A DNA stretch of 64,000 nucleotides from contig JAGWLR010000003.1 in NCBI GenBank assembly GCA_028864885.1, positions 1 through 64,000 of the forward strand. The letters are read 5' to 3'. Of this stretch, positions 1 to 9,717 are shown piece by piece. Below the pieces are notes generated by a model. It saw nothing but the letters and a program-made list of their open reading frames with translations, did not search any database and was not told where the DNA came from. The DNA comes from Burkholderiales bacterium. Its GTDB lineage: Bacteria > Pseudomonadota > Gammaproteobacteria > Burkholderiales > Burkholderiaceae_C. The position numbers and the translations under genes were made by a program. Within the stretch, counting starts at the first letter, position 1, and the number at the start of each line of letters is the position of its first letter.

Positions 1-461
1 ATCTGATCGAAGCCCATGTGGGTCCCATGCGCGAGCGCTATGCCCAGTTGATGGCCCACCCCGAGCAGATCGAAGAAGTGTTGCAAGCCGGTGCGGTCAA
101 GGCTCGCCAGGTGGCGACACCTTTCCTGAACGAGTTGCGGCAGGCTGTGGGCTTGCGCCGGATGGTGGCGGTGCCCCAACCCAAGGCGGCGGCTGAGCAA
201 CAGGCGAAGCTGGCCTTGCCAGTGTTCAAGCAATACCGTGAGGCCGATAACCAGTTCTACTTCAAATTGACCGATGCGCATGGCCATCTGCTGCTGCAAA
301 GCCAAGGATTTGCCGAAGGTCGCGAGGCTGGTGCTTGGGTCAAGCGCCTGAAGACCGAGGGGGCGGCAGCCTTGGGCGGCGCGCCGGTCGCGCTGGCTGA
401 GGGTGTCGAGCGCGCCACCGTTGAGGCGGCTTTGGCAGCTTTGGTGGCGGCGCAGGAGTAA
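1..461 (+). CDS. trpS: Tryptophan--tRNA ligase, C-terminal part (5' truncated by window), with YegP/DUF1508-like C-terminal extension
   Basis: Open frame from window start; GPMRERYAQLMAHPEQIEEVLQAGAVKARQVA matches the TrpS C-terminus; followed by QFYFKLTDAHGHLLLQSQGF, which resembles the YegP fold. Confidence 0.75.
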   Translation, partial: LIEAHVGPMRERYAQLMAHPEQIEEVLQAGAVKARQVATPFLNELRQAVGLRRMVAVPQPKAAAEQQAKLALPVFKQYREADNQFYFKLTDAHGHLLLQSQGFAEGREAGAWVKRLKTEGAAALGGAPVALAEGVERATVEAALAALVAAQE

Positions 462-471
462 GTCGGCGGCC

Positions 472-924
472 ATGGCAGGCATCCACATCACCGACATCGA
501 AGCGGCCATCAACTGGTGGCGCGAGCAATTTCCGGTGGCTGACGACCTGAGCTTGGCACCCGAGGTGGCTGCCCTGGCCGAGGTCTATGCCTTGATGGTG
601 TATTACCACGAGCCTTTGTGCGACGAAGACTCGATGCCTGCGGCCGCCAAAGAGGCCTGGCTGGCCTGGTATGACACCACCCCCGACACCCCTTGCATTG
701 CCATTTGCTCGACCAGTCAGGGCGACAACCTGTGCAAGGGCTGTGGCCGCACCTTTGACGAAGTGCAGCGGTGGCCTCAGATGACGCCCGGCGAAAAACG
801 CGCCACCTGGCGGCGCATCACCATCGAATCCAGCGCGTGGCGCTTCAATCGCTACGCCGAGCGTGCCGCCGAAGGCATCGTGCCGAAGCCGGATCTCAGC
901 GCGCCATTGGCGGAATCGGTTTGA
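472..924 (+). CDS. DUF3717/DUF1289 domain protein
   Basis: GIHITDIEAAINWWR (DUF3717-like) plus TPCIAICSTSQGDNLCKGCGRTFDEVQRWPQMTPGEK (DUF1289 Cys pattern). Confidence 0.75.
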   Translation: MAGIHITDIEAAINWWREQFPVADDLSLAPEVAALAEVYALMVYYHEPLCDEDSMPAAAKEAWLAWYDTTPDTPCIAICSTSQGDNLCKGCGRTFDEVQRWPQMTPGEKRATWRRITIESSAWRFNRYAERAAEGIVPKPDLSAPLAESV

Positions 925-1717
925 GCGAGCCTTTGAAGTTCTCCGTGGCCAGCTTGCCCGGCAAGGGTGAGAAATCGATCCATTGCTCCGGTACCGCATA
1001 GTCGGGCAGCTGATCCAGCAGGTGGCGGATCAGGGTCAGGCGGCCCAGCCGCTGGTCATTGAAGTTCACCAATGTCCAGGGCGCGTACTTGGTGTGGGTG
1101 GCCTCCAGCATCGCGTCTCGTGCCTTGCCATATTCGGCATATTTTTGTCGGGCGATCAGGTCAATGGGAGACAGCTTCCAGCGCTTGGAGGGGTCATCGC
1201 GGCGCTCGGCAAAGCGGCGCTCCTGCTCGGCCTGGTCCACCGTCAGCCAGTATTTGAACAACAGGATGCCGTCGTCGACCAGCAGCTTTTCGAAAACAGG
1301 GGCCTGTTTCAAAAAGCGCTGGTACTCGTCGTCGGAACAAAAGCCCATGACCTTTTCGACCCCGGCTCGGTTGTACCAACTGCGATCGAACAGGGCGACA
1401 TGGCCGCCTGCGGGTAAATGTGGCACATAGCGCTGGAAGTACCATTGCGTGGCCTCGACGTCCGAGGGCTTGGGCAAGGCCACGACCTGGTACTGGCGTG
1501 GGTTCAGACCTTGGGAGATCGCGTTGATCGCGCCAGTCTTGCCGGCAGTGTCGCGGCCCTCCAGCAAGATCACCAGGCGCTTGCCGGTGTGCTGCAGCCA
1601 ACGTGTGACCTGATTGAGCTCCAGCTGCAAGGGCTCCAGCAGCTCTTCATAGTCTTTGCGACTCAGGTGGTCGCCATTTTTGGTGCTGTTCTTGCTGCCG
1701 TTTGACATGGGGGGCAC
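896..1717 (-). CDS. ppk2: Polyphosphate kinase 2 family protein
   Basis: LLEGRDTAGKTG Walker A, FDRSWYNRAGVEKVMGF, SPIDLIARQKYAEYGKARD: PPK2 hallmarks. Confidence 0.9.
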   Translation of the reverse strand: MPPMSNGSKNSTKNGDHLSRKDYEELLEPLQLELNQVTRWLQHTGKRLVILLEGRDTAGKTGAINAISQGLNPRQYQVVALPKPSDVEATQWYFQRYVPHLPAGGHVALFDRSWYNRAGVEKVMGFCSDDEYQRFLKQAPVFEKLLVDDGILLFKYWLTVDQAEQERRFAERRDDPSKRWKLSPIDLIARQKYAEYGKARDAMLEATHTKYAPWTLVNFNDQRLGRLTLIRHLLDQLPDYAVPEQWIDFSPLPGKLATENFKGSLKPIPPMAR

Positions 1718-1791
1718 TTTTCTGGTCGATCTGGGTGTGAACCTTACCCCTGGCGGTTCGAGTTGACCAGTCCAATCGATAGAATCGAGGC

Positions 1792-3594
1792 ATGAACGCC
1801 CCGATTGACGACAACACCCCCTCTAAACCGACCAACTTCCTGCGCGGCATCATCGACCGCGACCTGGAGCAGGGTACCTACGCCAGCCGCCGCTGGGCCG
1901 GCTCGCCAGGCGATGCTGCTCATCACGAAGCCGGTCAGCCCGATCCGGCCAAAATCCGCACCCGCTTTCCGCCTGAGCCCAATGGCTATCTGCACGTGGG
2001 CCACGCCAAGAGCATTTGCCTGAACTTTGGCCTGGCGCGCGACTACGGCGGCGTGTGCCACATGCGCTTTGACGACACCAACCCCGAAAAGGAAGAGCAA
2101 GAGTACGTCGACTCGATCCTGGACGCGGTGAAGTGGCTGGGCTTTGGCTGGGAGTCGAACTTCAACGGCAAAGCCGAGAGCCACCTGTACTACGCCAGCA
2201 ACTACTTCGACTTCATGTACGAAGCCGCCGAGGCCTTGATCACGGCGGGTTTGGCGTACGTGGACGAACAAACGCCCGAAGAAATGCGTGCCAACCGGGG
2301 TGACTTCTCGACCCCCGGCAAGGACAGCCCGTTCCGCAGCCGCGCCGCAAAAGAAAACCTGGCGCGCTTCCGTGAAATGCGCGATGGCAAGCACCCCGAT
2401 GGGTCGATGGTGCTGCGTGCCAAGATCGACATGGCCAGTCCCAACATCAACATGCGGGATCCGGCCATCTACCGCATTCGCCGTGCCACCCACCACAACA
2501 CGGGTGACAAATGGTGCATCTACCCAATGTACACCTTTGCCCACCCCATCGAAGACGCGCTGGAGCAGATCACCCACTCGATCTGCACGCTGGAGTTTGA
2601 AGACCAACGTCCGTTTTACGACTGGTTGGTCGACAACCTGGCCAAGCTGGGCTTGCTCAAGCACCCCAACCCCAAGCAGTACGAATTTGCGCGCTTGAAT
2701 CTGACCTACGTCATCACCTCCAAGCGCAAGCTCAAACAGCTGGTCGACGAGAAAGTGGTCGAAGGTTGGGATGACCCCCGCATGCCCACCATCGTCGGTT
2801 TGCGCCGCCGTGGCTACACCCCGGAAGCCATCCAATTGTTCTGCGAGCGCATCGGCGTGAGCAAAGCCGACAGCTGGATCGACTACAGCACCCTCGACAT
2901 CGCCCTGCGTGATGATCTGGAAAACAAGGCCCACCGCGGCATGGCCGTGCTGGACCCGGTCAAGCTCGTGCTGACCAACTGGGATGAGGTCATGGGCACG
3001 GGCCACCTGGAGCCTTGCGCATTGCCGGCTTTGCCGCATCCGCCTGAAGGCACGGAATCGCCGGTGCGCCACTTCAAGCTGGGCCGCGAAGTGTGGATCG
3101 AGCGTGAAGACTTTGAAGAGGTGCCGCCCAAGGGCTACAAGCGCCTGTTTCCTGGCAACAAGGTGCGCCTCAAGGGCGGCTATGTGATCGAGTGCACGGG
3201 CTGCAACAAAGATGCCGATGGGCGTGTCACCGAGGTGCTCGCCACCGTGGTGCCCGACACCAAGAGCGGCACGCCAGGCGCCGACAGTGTCAAGGTCAAA
3301 GCCGCGATCACCTGGGTGGGAGTGGCCGATGGCGTGGAAGCCGAAGTGCGCTTGTACGACCGCCTGTTCACCGACCCGCATCCGGATGCGGGTGGCAAGG
3401 ACTTCAAGGCCAGCCTGAACCCGGACAGTAAGAAGGTGATGAAGGCCTATGTCGAGCCCTCACTGGCGCAAGCGGTGCCTGATCAGAAGTTCCAGTTCGA
3501 GCGCTTTGGCTACTTTGTGGCCGATCGCAAGGACCACCAGGCTGGCAAGCCCGTGTTCAACAAGATCACCGGGTTGAAGGATAGCTGGAAGTAA
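1792..3594 (+). CDS. glnS: Glutaminyl-tRNA synthetase
   Basis: FPPEPNGYLHVGHAKSICLNFGLA, RFDDTNPEKEE, VITSKRKL; full-length GlnRS. Confidence 0.97.
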   Translation: MNAPIDDNTPSKPTNFLRGIIDRDLEQGTYASRRWAGSPGDAAHHEAGQPDPAKIRTRFPPEPNGYLHVGHAKSICLNFGLARDYGGVCHMRFDDTNPEKEEQEYVDSILDAVKWLGFGWESNFNGKAESHLYYASNYFDFMYEAAEALITAGLAYVDEQTPEEMRANRGDFSTPGKDSPFRSRAAKENLARFREMRDGKHPDGSMVLRAKIDMASPNINMRDPAIYRIRRATHHNTGDKWCIYPMYTFAHPIEDALEQITHSICTLEFEDQRPFYDWLVDNLAKLGLLKHPNPKQYEFARLNLTYVITSKRKLKQLVDEKVVEGWDDPRMPTIVGLRRRGYTPEAIQLFCERIGVSKADSWIDYSTLDIALRDDLENKAHRGMAVLDPVKLVLTNWDEVMGTGHLEPCALPALPHPPEGTESPVRHFKLGREVWIEREDFEEVPPKGYKRLFPGNKVRLKGGYVIECTGCNKDADGRVTEVLATVVPDTKSGTPGADSVKVKAAITWVGVADGVEAEVRLYDRLFTDPHPDAGGKDFKASLNPDSKKVMKAYVEPSLAQAVPDQKFQFERFGYFVADRKDHQAGKPVFNKITGLKDSWK

Positions 3595-3621
3595 AAAGGG
3601 CCCGTGGTCAAGGTCTTGTCA

Positions 3622-4014
3622 TCAAGCTGATTTGATCGCAGCCAGAGCGGCCCCGCTCAATCCCGCTAGCAACAACGCCAGGGCCGGCATCATGCTCATG
3701 CCGTAGCCCAGGCTGCGACTAGCCGGATCCTTCACATAGGCCTTCAGGTAGACAAAACGACCGACCACATAAACGGCGCCCAACGCGGCCATGCCGACGG
3801 GCGACCAATAACGTGCCGCGAGCCAGAGAGAGGGCAAGAACACGATCAGCAACTCCAGCGTGTTCATCTGTACGCGGTAATAGCGTTCAAACATCTCATG
3901 GCCCGTGATGGCCGGCGCCGACACACCGTACTTGCCGCGGGCACTGCCCACCAATGCACCAAAGTAAATGTATTGAAGCAATGCGACTGCAGTGATGATG
4001 TCGATCCAGGCCAC
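3622..4014 (-). CDS. MAPEG family membrane protein
   Basis: Four hydrophobic segments; GHEMFERYYRVQMNTLELLIVFLPSLWLAARY is MAPEG-like. Confidence 0.8.
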   Translation of the reverse strand: MAWIDIITAVALLQYIYFGALVGSARGKYGVSAPAITGHEMFERYYRVQMNTLELLIVFLPSLWLAARYWSPVGMAALGAVYVVGRFVYLKAYVKDPASRSLGYGMSMMPALALLLAGLSGAALAAIKSA

Positions 4015-4055
4015 GGGTGTTCCTTTGAAGTGTGTGATGCGGCATGGCCGCTGCC

Positions 4056-4487
4056 TCAGTCGCCCCTGTCCCCGACATCAAAGTCCTCGTTCAGCGTGAG
4101 GTCTCCTCTGCGAAGGGCTTTGAGCACCTGTTTCGCCTCGAGCAATTGCGATTGAGGCACCCGTACTTTAGCCCCGCCGAGGGCGATAGACCACAGCGAG
4201 TTGATTTGCACGGTGTTGGTGTCGCCCGTGACGGCTTGGATACCGGCTGAAGCCAGGTACGACGCCAGTAGGTGGGCCTCTGTCGGTTTGAGGTTGCTCG
4301 CCAGCAATACCATGTCACCCAGGTAGGGCTCGTCTGGCTCTTGAGCTTCTTCAAGCGGTGGGCACGCTAGCCCGCGCCGTTCAAGTTCGTCGCGCGCGAT
4401 GGCATGCGCTTCGGTCGTCAGGCCACTTTGGACCCTGGCGATCAGTTCGTCGTCAGTCAGCTTGCTGAAGAACGCTTTGAGGGTCAT
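4056..4487 (-). CDS. DUF2007-type putative signal-transducing protein
   Basis: DMVLLASNLKPTEAHLLASYLASAGIQAVTGD pattern; start taken at MTLKAFF. Confidence 0.65.
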   Translation of the reverse strand: MTLKAFFSKLTDDELIARVQSGLTTEAHAIARDELERRGLACPPLEEAQEPDEPYLGDMVLLASNLKPTEAHLLASYLASAGIQAVTGDTNTVQINSLWSIALGGAKVRVPQSQLLEAKQVLKALRRGDLTLNEDFDVGDRGD

Positions 4488-4512
4488 GGCTTGAAGTGTG
4501 CTTGATGCTTGA

Positions 4513-5055
4513 TCAGGAGCCTTTATTGGCCAACGCCTGCAATTTGAGGACCGTTGCCCAGTTCCGGGTGGTGGCTGCTTGACCCATCTTGCCCACCAAA
4601 GCCTTGGCAGCCTTGCTTTCCAGTATGCCGTTGGCGCAATGCAGATACGCGGCATGCTCGCCGAACGCGATGGGCTCTGTGGGCGCTGCGAGCTGCTCAA
4701 TGGCACGGAGACCTTGGAGCGTTGACGCATTTTGAACAAAGGCAACCAACAATTGCGAATGATCGGCGGCGTGCGTGTCCAGCGGGTTGTCTTGAATGAC
4801 GGTGGACAGCTCTTGCGCGGATTTGACGATGACCGGCACGTCCAGGCCCAGCTCGGATGAGATGGCCGAGGCGATGGCCGAAGCGTGCTCCGCTGGTGAA
4901 CCTTTGGATGCTCGAAACACGGCGTTGCCGCTGTTGAGTAGTGTGACCACCTTGTCATAGCCTTGATCAAGCAGCAAGGCTCGCAGATCAGCCATCGGGA
5001 GGCGGTTGGCCTTGCCTACGTTGATGCCGCGGAGCAGCGCTATGAAAGTTTGCAT
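4513..5055 (-). CDS. DUF1697 domain protein
   Basis: MQTFIALLRGINVGKANRLPMADLRALL ... LLNSGNAVF. Confidence 0.85.
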   Translation of the reverse strand: MQTFIALLRGINVGKANRLPMADLRALLLDQGYDKVVTLLNSGNAVFRASKGSPAEHASAIASAISSELGLDVPVIVKSAQELSTVIQDNPLDTHAADHSQLLVAFVQNASTLQGLRAIEQLAAPTEPIAFGEHAAYLHCANGILESKAAKALVGKMGQAATTRNWATVLKLQALANKGS

Positions 5056-5060
5056 CGACT

Positions 5061-5546
5061 TCAGCCGCGAATGGCTGACTCAATGGCTGCGACATCGATT
5101 TTGGTCATGTCCATCATGGCATCGAACGCTCGCTTGGCTACGTCGGGGTCGGGGTGGGCAATGGCCAGTGTCAGCACGATTGGGGTGATCTGCCACGACA
5201 CGCCCCATTTGTCCTTGCACCAACCGCATGCGCTTTCCCGGCCGCCATGTCCCATGATCGCGTTCCAATAACGGTCCGTTTCGGCTTGGTCGACCGTGGC
5301 GACCTGGAAAGAGAACGCTTCGGTTTGCGGGAAGGAGGGCCCGCCGTTGAGCCCCAGGCAGGGAATGCCCATCACGGTGAACTCCACCGTCAAGACGTCG
5401 CCCTTTTTCCCAGCCGGAAAGTCTCCAGGCGCGCGGTACACCGTGCCCACGGAGGAGTCTGGGAATGTATTGGCATAAAAGCGTGCCGCTTCCTCAGCAT
5501 CGCCGTTGTACCAAAGACAGATGGTGTTCTTTGCAGGGGTGGCCAT
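5061..5546 (-). CDS. VOC family (PhnB/3-demethylubiquinone methyltransferase-like) protein
   Basis: ICLWYNGDAEEAARFYANTFPDSSVG ... FSFQVATVDQAETDRYW. Confidence 0.85.
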   Translation of the reverse strand: MATPAKNTICLWYNGDAEEAARFYANTFPDSSVGTVYRAPGDFPAGKKGDVLTVEFTVMGIPCLGLNGGPSFPQTEAFSFQVATVDQAETDRYWNAIMGHGGRESACGWCKDKWGVSWQITPIVLTLAIAHPDPDVAKRAFDAMMDMTKIDVAAIESAIRG

Positions 5547-5572
5547 GTGAGTTCTCCATCAGGCACTGCGGG

Positions 5573-6190
5573 TCAGCCCACCTTCAGCCTGTCGTTGTTG
5601 ATCTGGTTGGCGCGGATCGCCGCCGGGCGGCTTTGCAAGCGGGCCACGTAGTCTTCAAAGCCGGGGCGTTTCTCGACAGAGCCGAACATCATTCCCCACG
5701 CCAGCGCCGACCCCAGATACACGTCGGCAGCAGTGAACTGATCGCCGCACACGTAAGGGCCTTGGCTCAAGGCCTTCTCGATCGCGTCGAGCGTGCGGGC
5801 GTAATGGCCGAAGCCGGCCATGCCTGTCTTGCCTTCGGGCACTTCCCAGCAAAAGGCTTTGGCGGTGGTGGCCATCTCCAGCGGCCCTGCCGTGAAAAAC
5901 AGCCAGCGAAAGTAGCGTGCCTTGGCTTGCGCAGAGGTCGGCAGCAGCCCAGCTTCAGGAAAGGCATCGGCCAAGTAGGCGCACAGCGCGGGTGTTTCCG
6001 TGACGATGGCATTGCCATGGACGAGTGCCGGCACCTTGCCCATGGGGTTGATCGCCAGGTATTCGGGCGTGCGCATCGGGGCGCCGAATCCCAACCACAC
6101 CACCTCGTAGGGTTGCCCGATTTCTTCCAGCATCCAGGTGGCGATGCGGCCCCGTGATTGAGGGTTGGAGTAGAGAACCAGCTCGCTCAT
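5573..6190 (-). CDS. Glutathione S-transferase family protein
   Basis: MSELVLYSNPQSRGRIATWMLEEIGQPYEVV ... NPMGKVPAL. Confidence 0.88.
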   Translation of the reverse strand: MSELVLYSNPQSRGRIATWMLEEIGQPYEVVWLGFGAPMRTPEYLAINPMGKVPALVHGNAIVTETPALCAYLADAFPEAGLLPTSAQAKARYFRWLFFTAGPLEMATTAKAFCWEVPEGKTGMAGFGHYARTLDAIEKALSQGPYVCGDQFTAADVYLGSALAWGMMFGSVEKRPGFEDYVARLQSRPAAIRANQINNDRLKVG

Positions 6191-6261
6191 GGTGAGTCAC
6201 TCCTGAGTGAATGAGTGGGCAGCCATGACTGCACAACAGGCTGGGACGCAGAGAGGGCGCG

Positions 6262-6543
6262 TCACGCTACGTAGTATGCCCCGGATGGGGGTTTGGCCAG
6301 CATGGGCAGCACCACGTCGAATTTTTCAGGCGGAATGGCTTTGGTCGCACCCTTGTGGGCCGCCACTGACACCCATTTTTCGATGATCACGAATTCGTGC
6401 GGGTCATCCTTGCCGCGCAGCAGTTGTGCAGATTCGCAGCCCTCGGATCCCTCGATGATCGGCAAGATCGAGAGCAGAAATTCGTGCAGGTCTTCGGCCA
6501 AATGGGGTTTGGCAAAAAAGCGGTTGATGCGGGTGACGTGCAT
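6262..6543 (-). CDS. Putative quinol/antibiotic biosynthesis monooxygenase (ABM) family protein
   Basis: 93 aa ABM-like: VTRINRFFAKPHLAEDLHEFLLSILPIIEGSEGCES. Confidence 0.7.
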   Translation of the reverse strand: MHVTRINRFFAKPHLAEDLHEFLLSILPIIEGSEGCESAQLLRGKDDPHEFVIIEKWVSVAAHKGATKAIPPEKFDVVLPMLAKPPSGAYYVA

Positions 6544-6683
6544 GTTCGCGAGGATGAGGTGACCAATAGAGCGGGATCCTAGCAAACCTGGTGAAAGGGC
6601 CGATGCCACGTCTGGACTTTCTGCCAGCCCAACTCGGGTGAGGCTTTTATTAGATATATTTCAATTGCAACTTTCTGCCCCCC

Positions 6684-7862
6684 ATGAACACGAGAACGCA
6701 ATGGATCCTGACTGCGCGCCAATGGCGCGCGACGCTTCCCACCTGGAAAGAATGGCTGAGGGCCTTCAAACCGGCCCCGATTGCGGTGGACACCAAGGAG
6801 CGGATGCGGGCTGTGATCGGGGGGCTGGTCGGCGTGTTGGTCACCGCAGCCGTCAGTCGCTTCTTGTCAGGATCAGCGTTTGTCGGCGCCTGGTTGGTGG
6901 CGCCCTTGGGTGCGAGCACCGTGCTGGTGTTTGCGGCACCAGCCAGCCCCCTGGCACAGCCTTGGTCGGTGGTGGGCGGCAACACCCTGTCGGCCTTGGT
7001 CGGGGTGGTTTGCTCGATGTGGATGCCAGATGTGGTGCTGGCCAGCGCCGTGGCCGTGTCGGTCGCGATCGCTGTGATGTTTGCCATGCGGTGTCTGCAC
7101 CCTCCGGGTGGCGCCATGGCCCTGTCTGCGGTGTTGATCCACGCCAGCCACGGCCATTTCGCTGTGGGGGCGGCGCTGACCAACTCGCTGATCCTCGTGA
7201 CCATGGGCGTTCTCTATAACAGCATGACCGGGCGTCGCTACCCGCACATGCAAATGGCGCCGGCCAAAGCCGACACGAAGGCGCAGGGCGCACGCTTCAA
7301 GTCCGAAGACCTGGATGCCGTGCTGGCGCGTTACAACCAGGTGTTGGACGTGAGCCGGGATGATCTGGAAGACCTGCTGCAGGAAGCTGAACTCGAAGGC
7401 TATCGGCGCCGAATGGGCGAGATTCGTTGCAGCGACATCATGACCCGCTCGGTGACGGCGGTGGAGTTTGGCGACTCACTGCAAGAGGCCTGGCATCTGA
7501 TGCGCGAACAAAAGATCAAGGCCTTGCCGGTGGTCGATCGCTCACGCCGGATCGTGGGCATCGTGACCTTGGCCGATTTCATGCGCGCTGCCCGCGTAGA
7601 TGGTCCACAAGGCCTGGCCGCTCGTTTACGCGAGTTCGTGCTGCCCGATGGTTTGCTGCACTCGGACAAGCCCGAGGTGGTGGGGCAGATCATGACCCGT
7701 CAGGTTCGGGTCACGAGCGAGGACCGCCATGCGGTCGAACTCATGCCCTTGTTCACCGAGGGCGGCCACCACCACATCCCTGTGATTGATGAAGACAAGC
7801 GTCTGGTGGGGATGATCACGCAATCCGATTTCGTGCGGGCGCTGTACCAGGTCAACGGCTGA
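6684..7862 (+). CDS. HPP family membrane protein with C-terminal CBS domain pair
   Basis: LHPPGGAMALSAVL HPP signature followed by two CBS repeats (CSDIMTRSVTAVEF, VGQIMTRQVRVTSED). Confidence 0.9.
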   Translation: MNTRTQWILTARQWRATLPTWKEWLRAFKPAPIAVDTKERMRAVIGGLVGVLVTAAVSRFLSGSAFVGAWLVAPLGASTVLVFAAPASPLAQPWSVVGGNTLSALVGVVCSMWMPDVVLASAVAVSVAIAVMFAMRCLHPPGGAMALSAVLIHASHGHFAVGAALTNSLILVTMGVLYNSMTGRRYPHMQMAPAKADTKAQGARFKSEDLDAVLARYNQVLDVSRDDLEDLLQEAELEGYRRRMGEIRCSDIMTRSVTAVEFGDSLQEAWHLMREQKIKALPVVDRSRRIVGIVTLADFMRAARVDGPQGLAARLREFVLPDGLLHSDKPEVVGQIMTRQVRVTSEDRHAVELMPLFTEGGHHHIPVIDEDKRLVGMITQSDFVRALYQVNG

Positions 7863-7926
7863 TCCACTAATCCTGTCGAGTTCTAGGGCCTTTCGGGAAA
7901 TGGCCTGAGCGAGCGTCTCCTCGATT

Positions 7927-7949
7927 AAGATGTATAAAAAATACATTAA
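7927..7949. promoter_or_regulatory. Predicted NsrR operator upstream of hmp
   Basis: aagATGTATaaaaaATACATtaa: dyad ATGTAT-N5-ATACAT fits the known NsrR consensus ATGYATTTNAAATRCAT; 45 bp upstream of hmp. Confidence 0.7.
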
Positions 7950-7993
7950 ATAAATTCAGCAGTTTTTTCTTCATCCTCAAGGACCGATTTACC

Positions 7994-9214
7994 ATGATTG
8001 ATAAGCCCATCCGCGATCTCGTGAAAGCCACCGCCCCCGTTCTCAAGGAGCATGGCGTCAGCCTGACCCGGCATTTCTATGCCCGCATGTTTGCCCACAA
8101 CCCGGAGCTGATCCCGGTGTTCAACCAGGGCCACCAGAATGCAGGTGCGCAACAGCAGGCATTGGCGATGGCTGTGGCCGCTTACGCCGAGCACATTGAT
8201 GATCCCTCTGTCCTGACTCCGGTCTTGGTGCGCGTGGCCAACAAGCACGCCAGCCTGGGCATCCGCGCCGAGCACTATCCCATCGTGGGGCGCCATTTAC
8301 TGGCCTCCATTCGCGAAGTGCTGGGGGAGGCCGCAACCGATGAGCTGGTTGATGCATGGGCCGCTGCCTATGGCCAACTGGCCGATGTGCTGATTGGGCT
8401 GGAGGCGCAGCTCTACCAGGAGGCCGCGACGCAAACCGGTGGTTGGTCGGGCTGGCGCGGATTCAAGGTGCAGCGCAAGGTGGCTGAGAGCGACGAGATC
8501 ACCTCGTTTCATCTGGCACCGGCCGATGGCGGCACCGTGTCGACATATCGTCCAGGCCAGTACGTGACGGTTCGCGTGCTGGTGCCTGAGCTCGGCATCA
8601 CGCAACCCCGCCAGTACAGCCTGTCGGCGGCGCCGGGTGGCAAAACCTTGCGCATCTCGGTCAAGCGGGAAGACGAAAAGAATCAGTCGCCCGCCGGCCT
8701 GGTGTCCAACACCTTGCATCGAGACATTCAAGTGGGCAGCGTGATCGACGTGGCTCCGCCCATGGGCGATTTCTTCCTGCACGAAGACCGTGACACCCCG
8801 GTGGTGCTGATCAGTGCCGGGGTGGGTGTGACGCCCATGATGTCGATGCTCGACCACCTGCTGCAATCCGGATCGAAGCGGACCATCCGGTTTGTCCACG
8901 CCTGCCGCCATGGTGGGGTGCAAGCCTTTGGTGAACACGTGCGCAATCTGGCGCGCGAATACCCGCAGGTCAAGACTTCGGTGTACTTTGAAGATCCACG
9001 TCCTGAAGAGGATCGATTGGGTGTTCATTACGATCGTGCGGGCCGCCTGAACTGGGTTGATCTGGCGCAGGACGCCTTGCTGCCCGATGCCGATTACTAC
9101 CTGTGTGGTCCGGTGCCGTTCATGCAAGAGCAGCTGAAAGAGCTATGCTCACGAGGAGTGGAAGCCCATCGCATCCACCTGGAAGCGTTCGGAACGGGCG
9201 GGGTGACTGCCTGA
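7994..9214 (+). CDS. hmp: NO-inducible flavohemoprotein (nitric oxide dioxygenase)
   Basis: Globin plus FAD/NAD ferredoxin-reductase domains: TAPVLKEHGVSLTRHFYARMF, RQYSLSAAPGG, ISAGVGVTPMMSML. Confidence 0.95.
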   Translation: MIDKPIRDLVKATAPVLKEHGVSLTRHFYARMFAHNPELIPVFNQGHQNAGAQQQALAMAVAAYAEHIDDPSVLTPVLVRVANKHASLGIRAEHYPIVGRHLLASIREVLGEAATDELVDAWAAAYGQLADVLIGLEAQLYQEAATQTGGWSGWRGFKVQRKVAESDEITSFHLAPADGGTVSTYRPGQYVTVRVLVPELGITQPRQYSLSAAPGGKTLRISVKREDEKNQSPAGLVSNTLHRDIQVGSVIDVAPPMGDFFLHEDRDTPVVLISAGVGVTPMMSMLDHLLQSGSKRTIRFVHACRHGGVQAFGEHVRNLAREYPQVKTSVYFEDPRPEEDRLGVHYDRAGRLNWVDLAQDALLPDADYYLCGPVPFMQEQLKELCSRGVEAHRIHLEAFGTGGVTA

Positions 9215-9263
9215 TCCGGCGCCGAGGCGTGCGGGGCGCGCCTTGTTTTGCCCCCAATTTGCC

Positions 9264-9707
9264 ATGCAACTGACGCACTTTACTGACCTGGGATTGCGTG
9301 TGCTGATGTACCTCAGCCACTCCGATCGCGACACGCCTGTCACCATCAGTGAGGTGGCAGAGCGCTTTGACGCCTCTCGCAATCACTTGGTCAAGGTGGT
9401 TCACTTCATGGCGCAACACGGATGGCTGGTCACCACCCGTGGCAAGGGGGGCGGCTTGGCCCTGGCTCGGCCCCTGGCTGACTACAAGTTGGGTGAAGTC
9501 ATCCGCAGCCTGGAAAACGTCACCGAGATGATCGATTGCGCCGACCCGCCCTGCGCCTTGCGTGGACGTTGTCAGCTCAAATCGATTCTCGATCAGGCCA
9601 TGAACGCCTTTTTCGAGGTGCTGGATCAATACACCTTGGCCGACGCCGTCGCGGCCCCCACACACCAAGCCATCCAGATGCTGCACAGGCTGCGTCCGGT
9701 GGCTTGA
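9264..9707 (+). CDS. nsrR: Rrf2-family nitric-oxide-sensing repressor
   Basis: MQLTHFTDLGLRVLMYLS, CADPPCALRGRC cluster ligands; adjacent to hmp and an NsrR-like operator. Confidence 0.9.
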   Translation: MQLTHFTDLGLRVLMYLSHSDRDTPVTISEVAERFDASRNHLVKVVHFMAQHGWLVTTRGKGGGLALARPLADYKLGEVIRSLENVTEMIDCADPPCALRGRCQLKSILDQAMNAFFEVLDQYTLADAVAAPTHQAIQMLHRLRPVA

Positions 9708-9717
9708 GCCCGTCGCC

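Noticed and set aside
1744-3381. 545 aa minus-strand ORF opposite glnS
   Set aside because: Antisense shadow of glnS; low-complexity Val/His/Gln/Gly composition typical of complementary frames in high-GC coding DNA.
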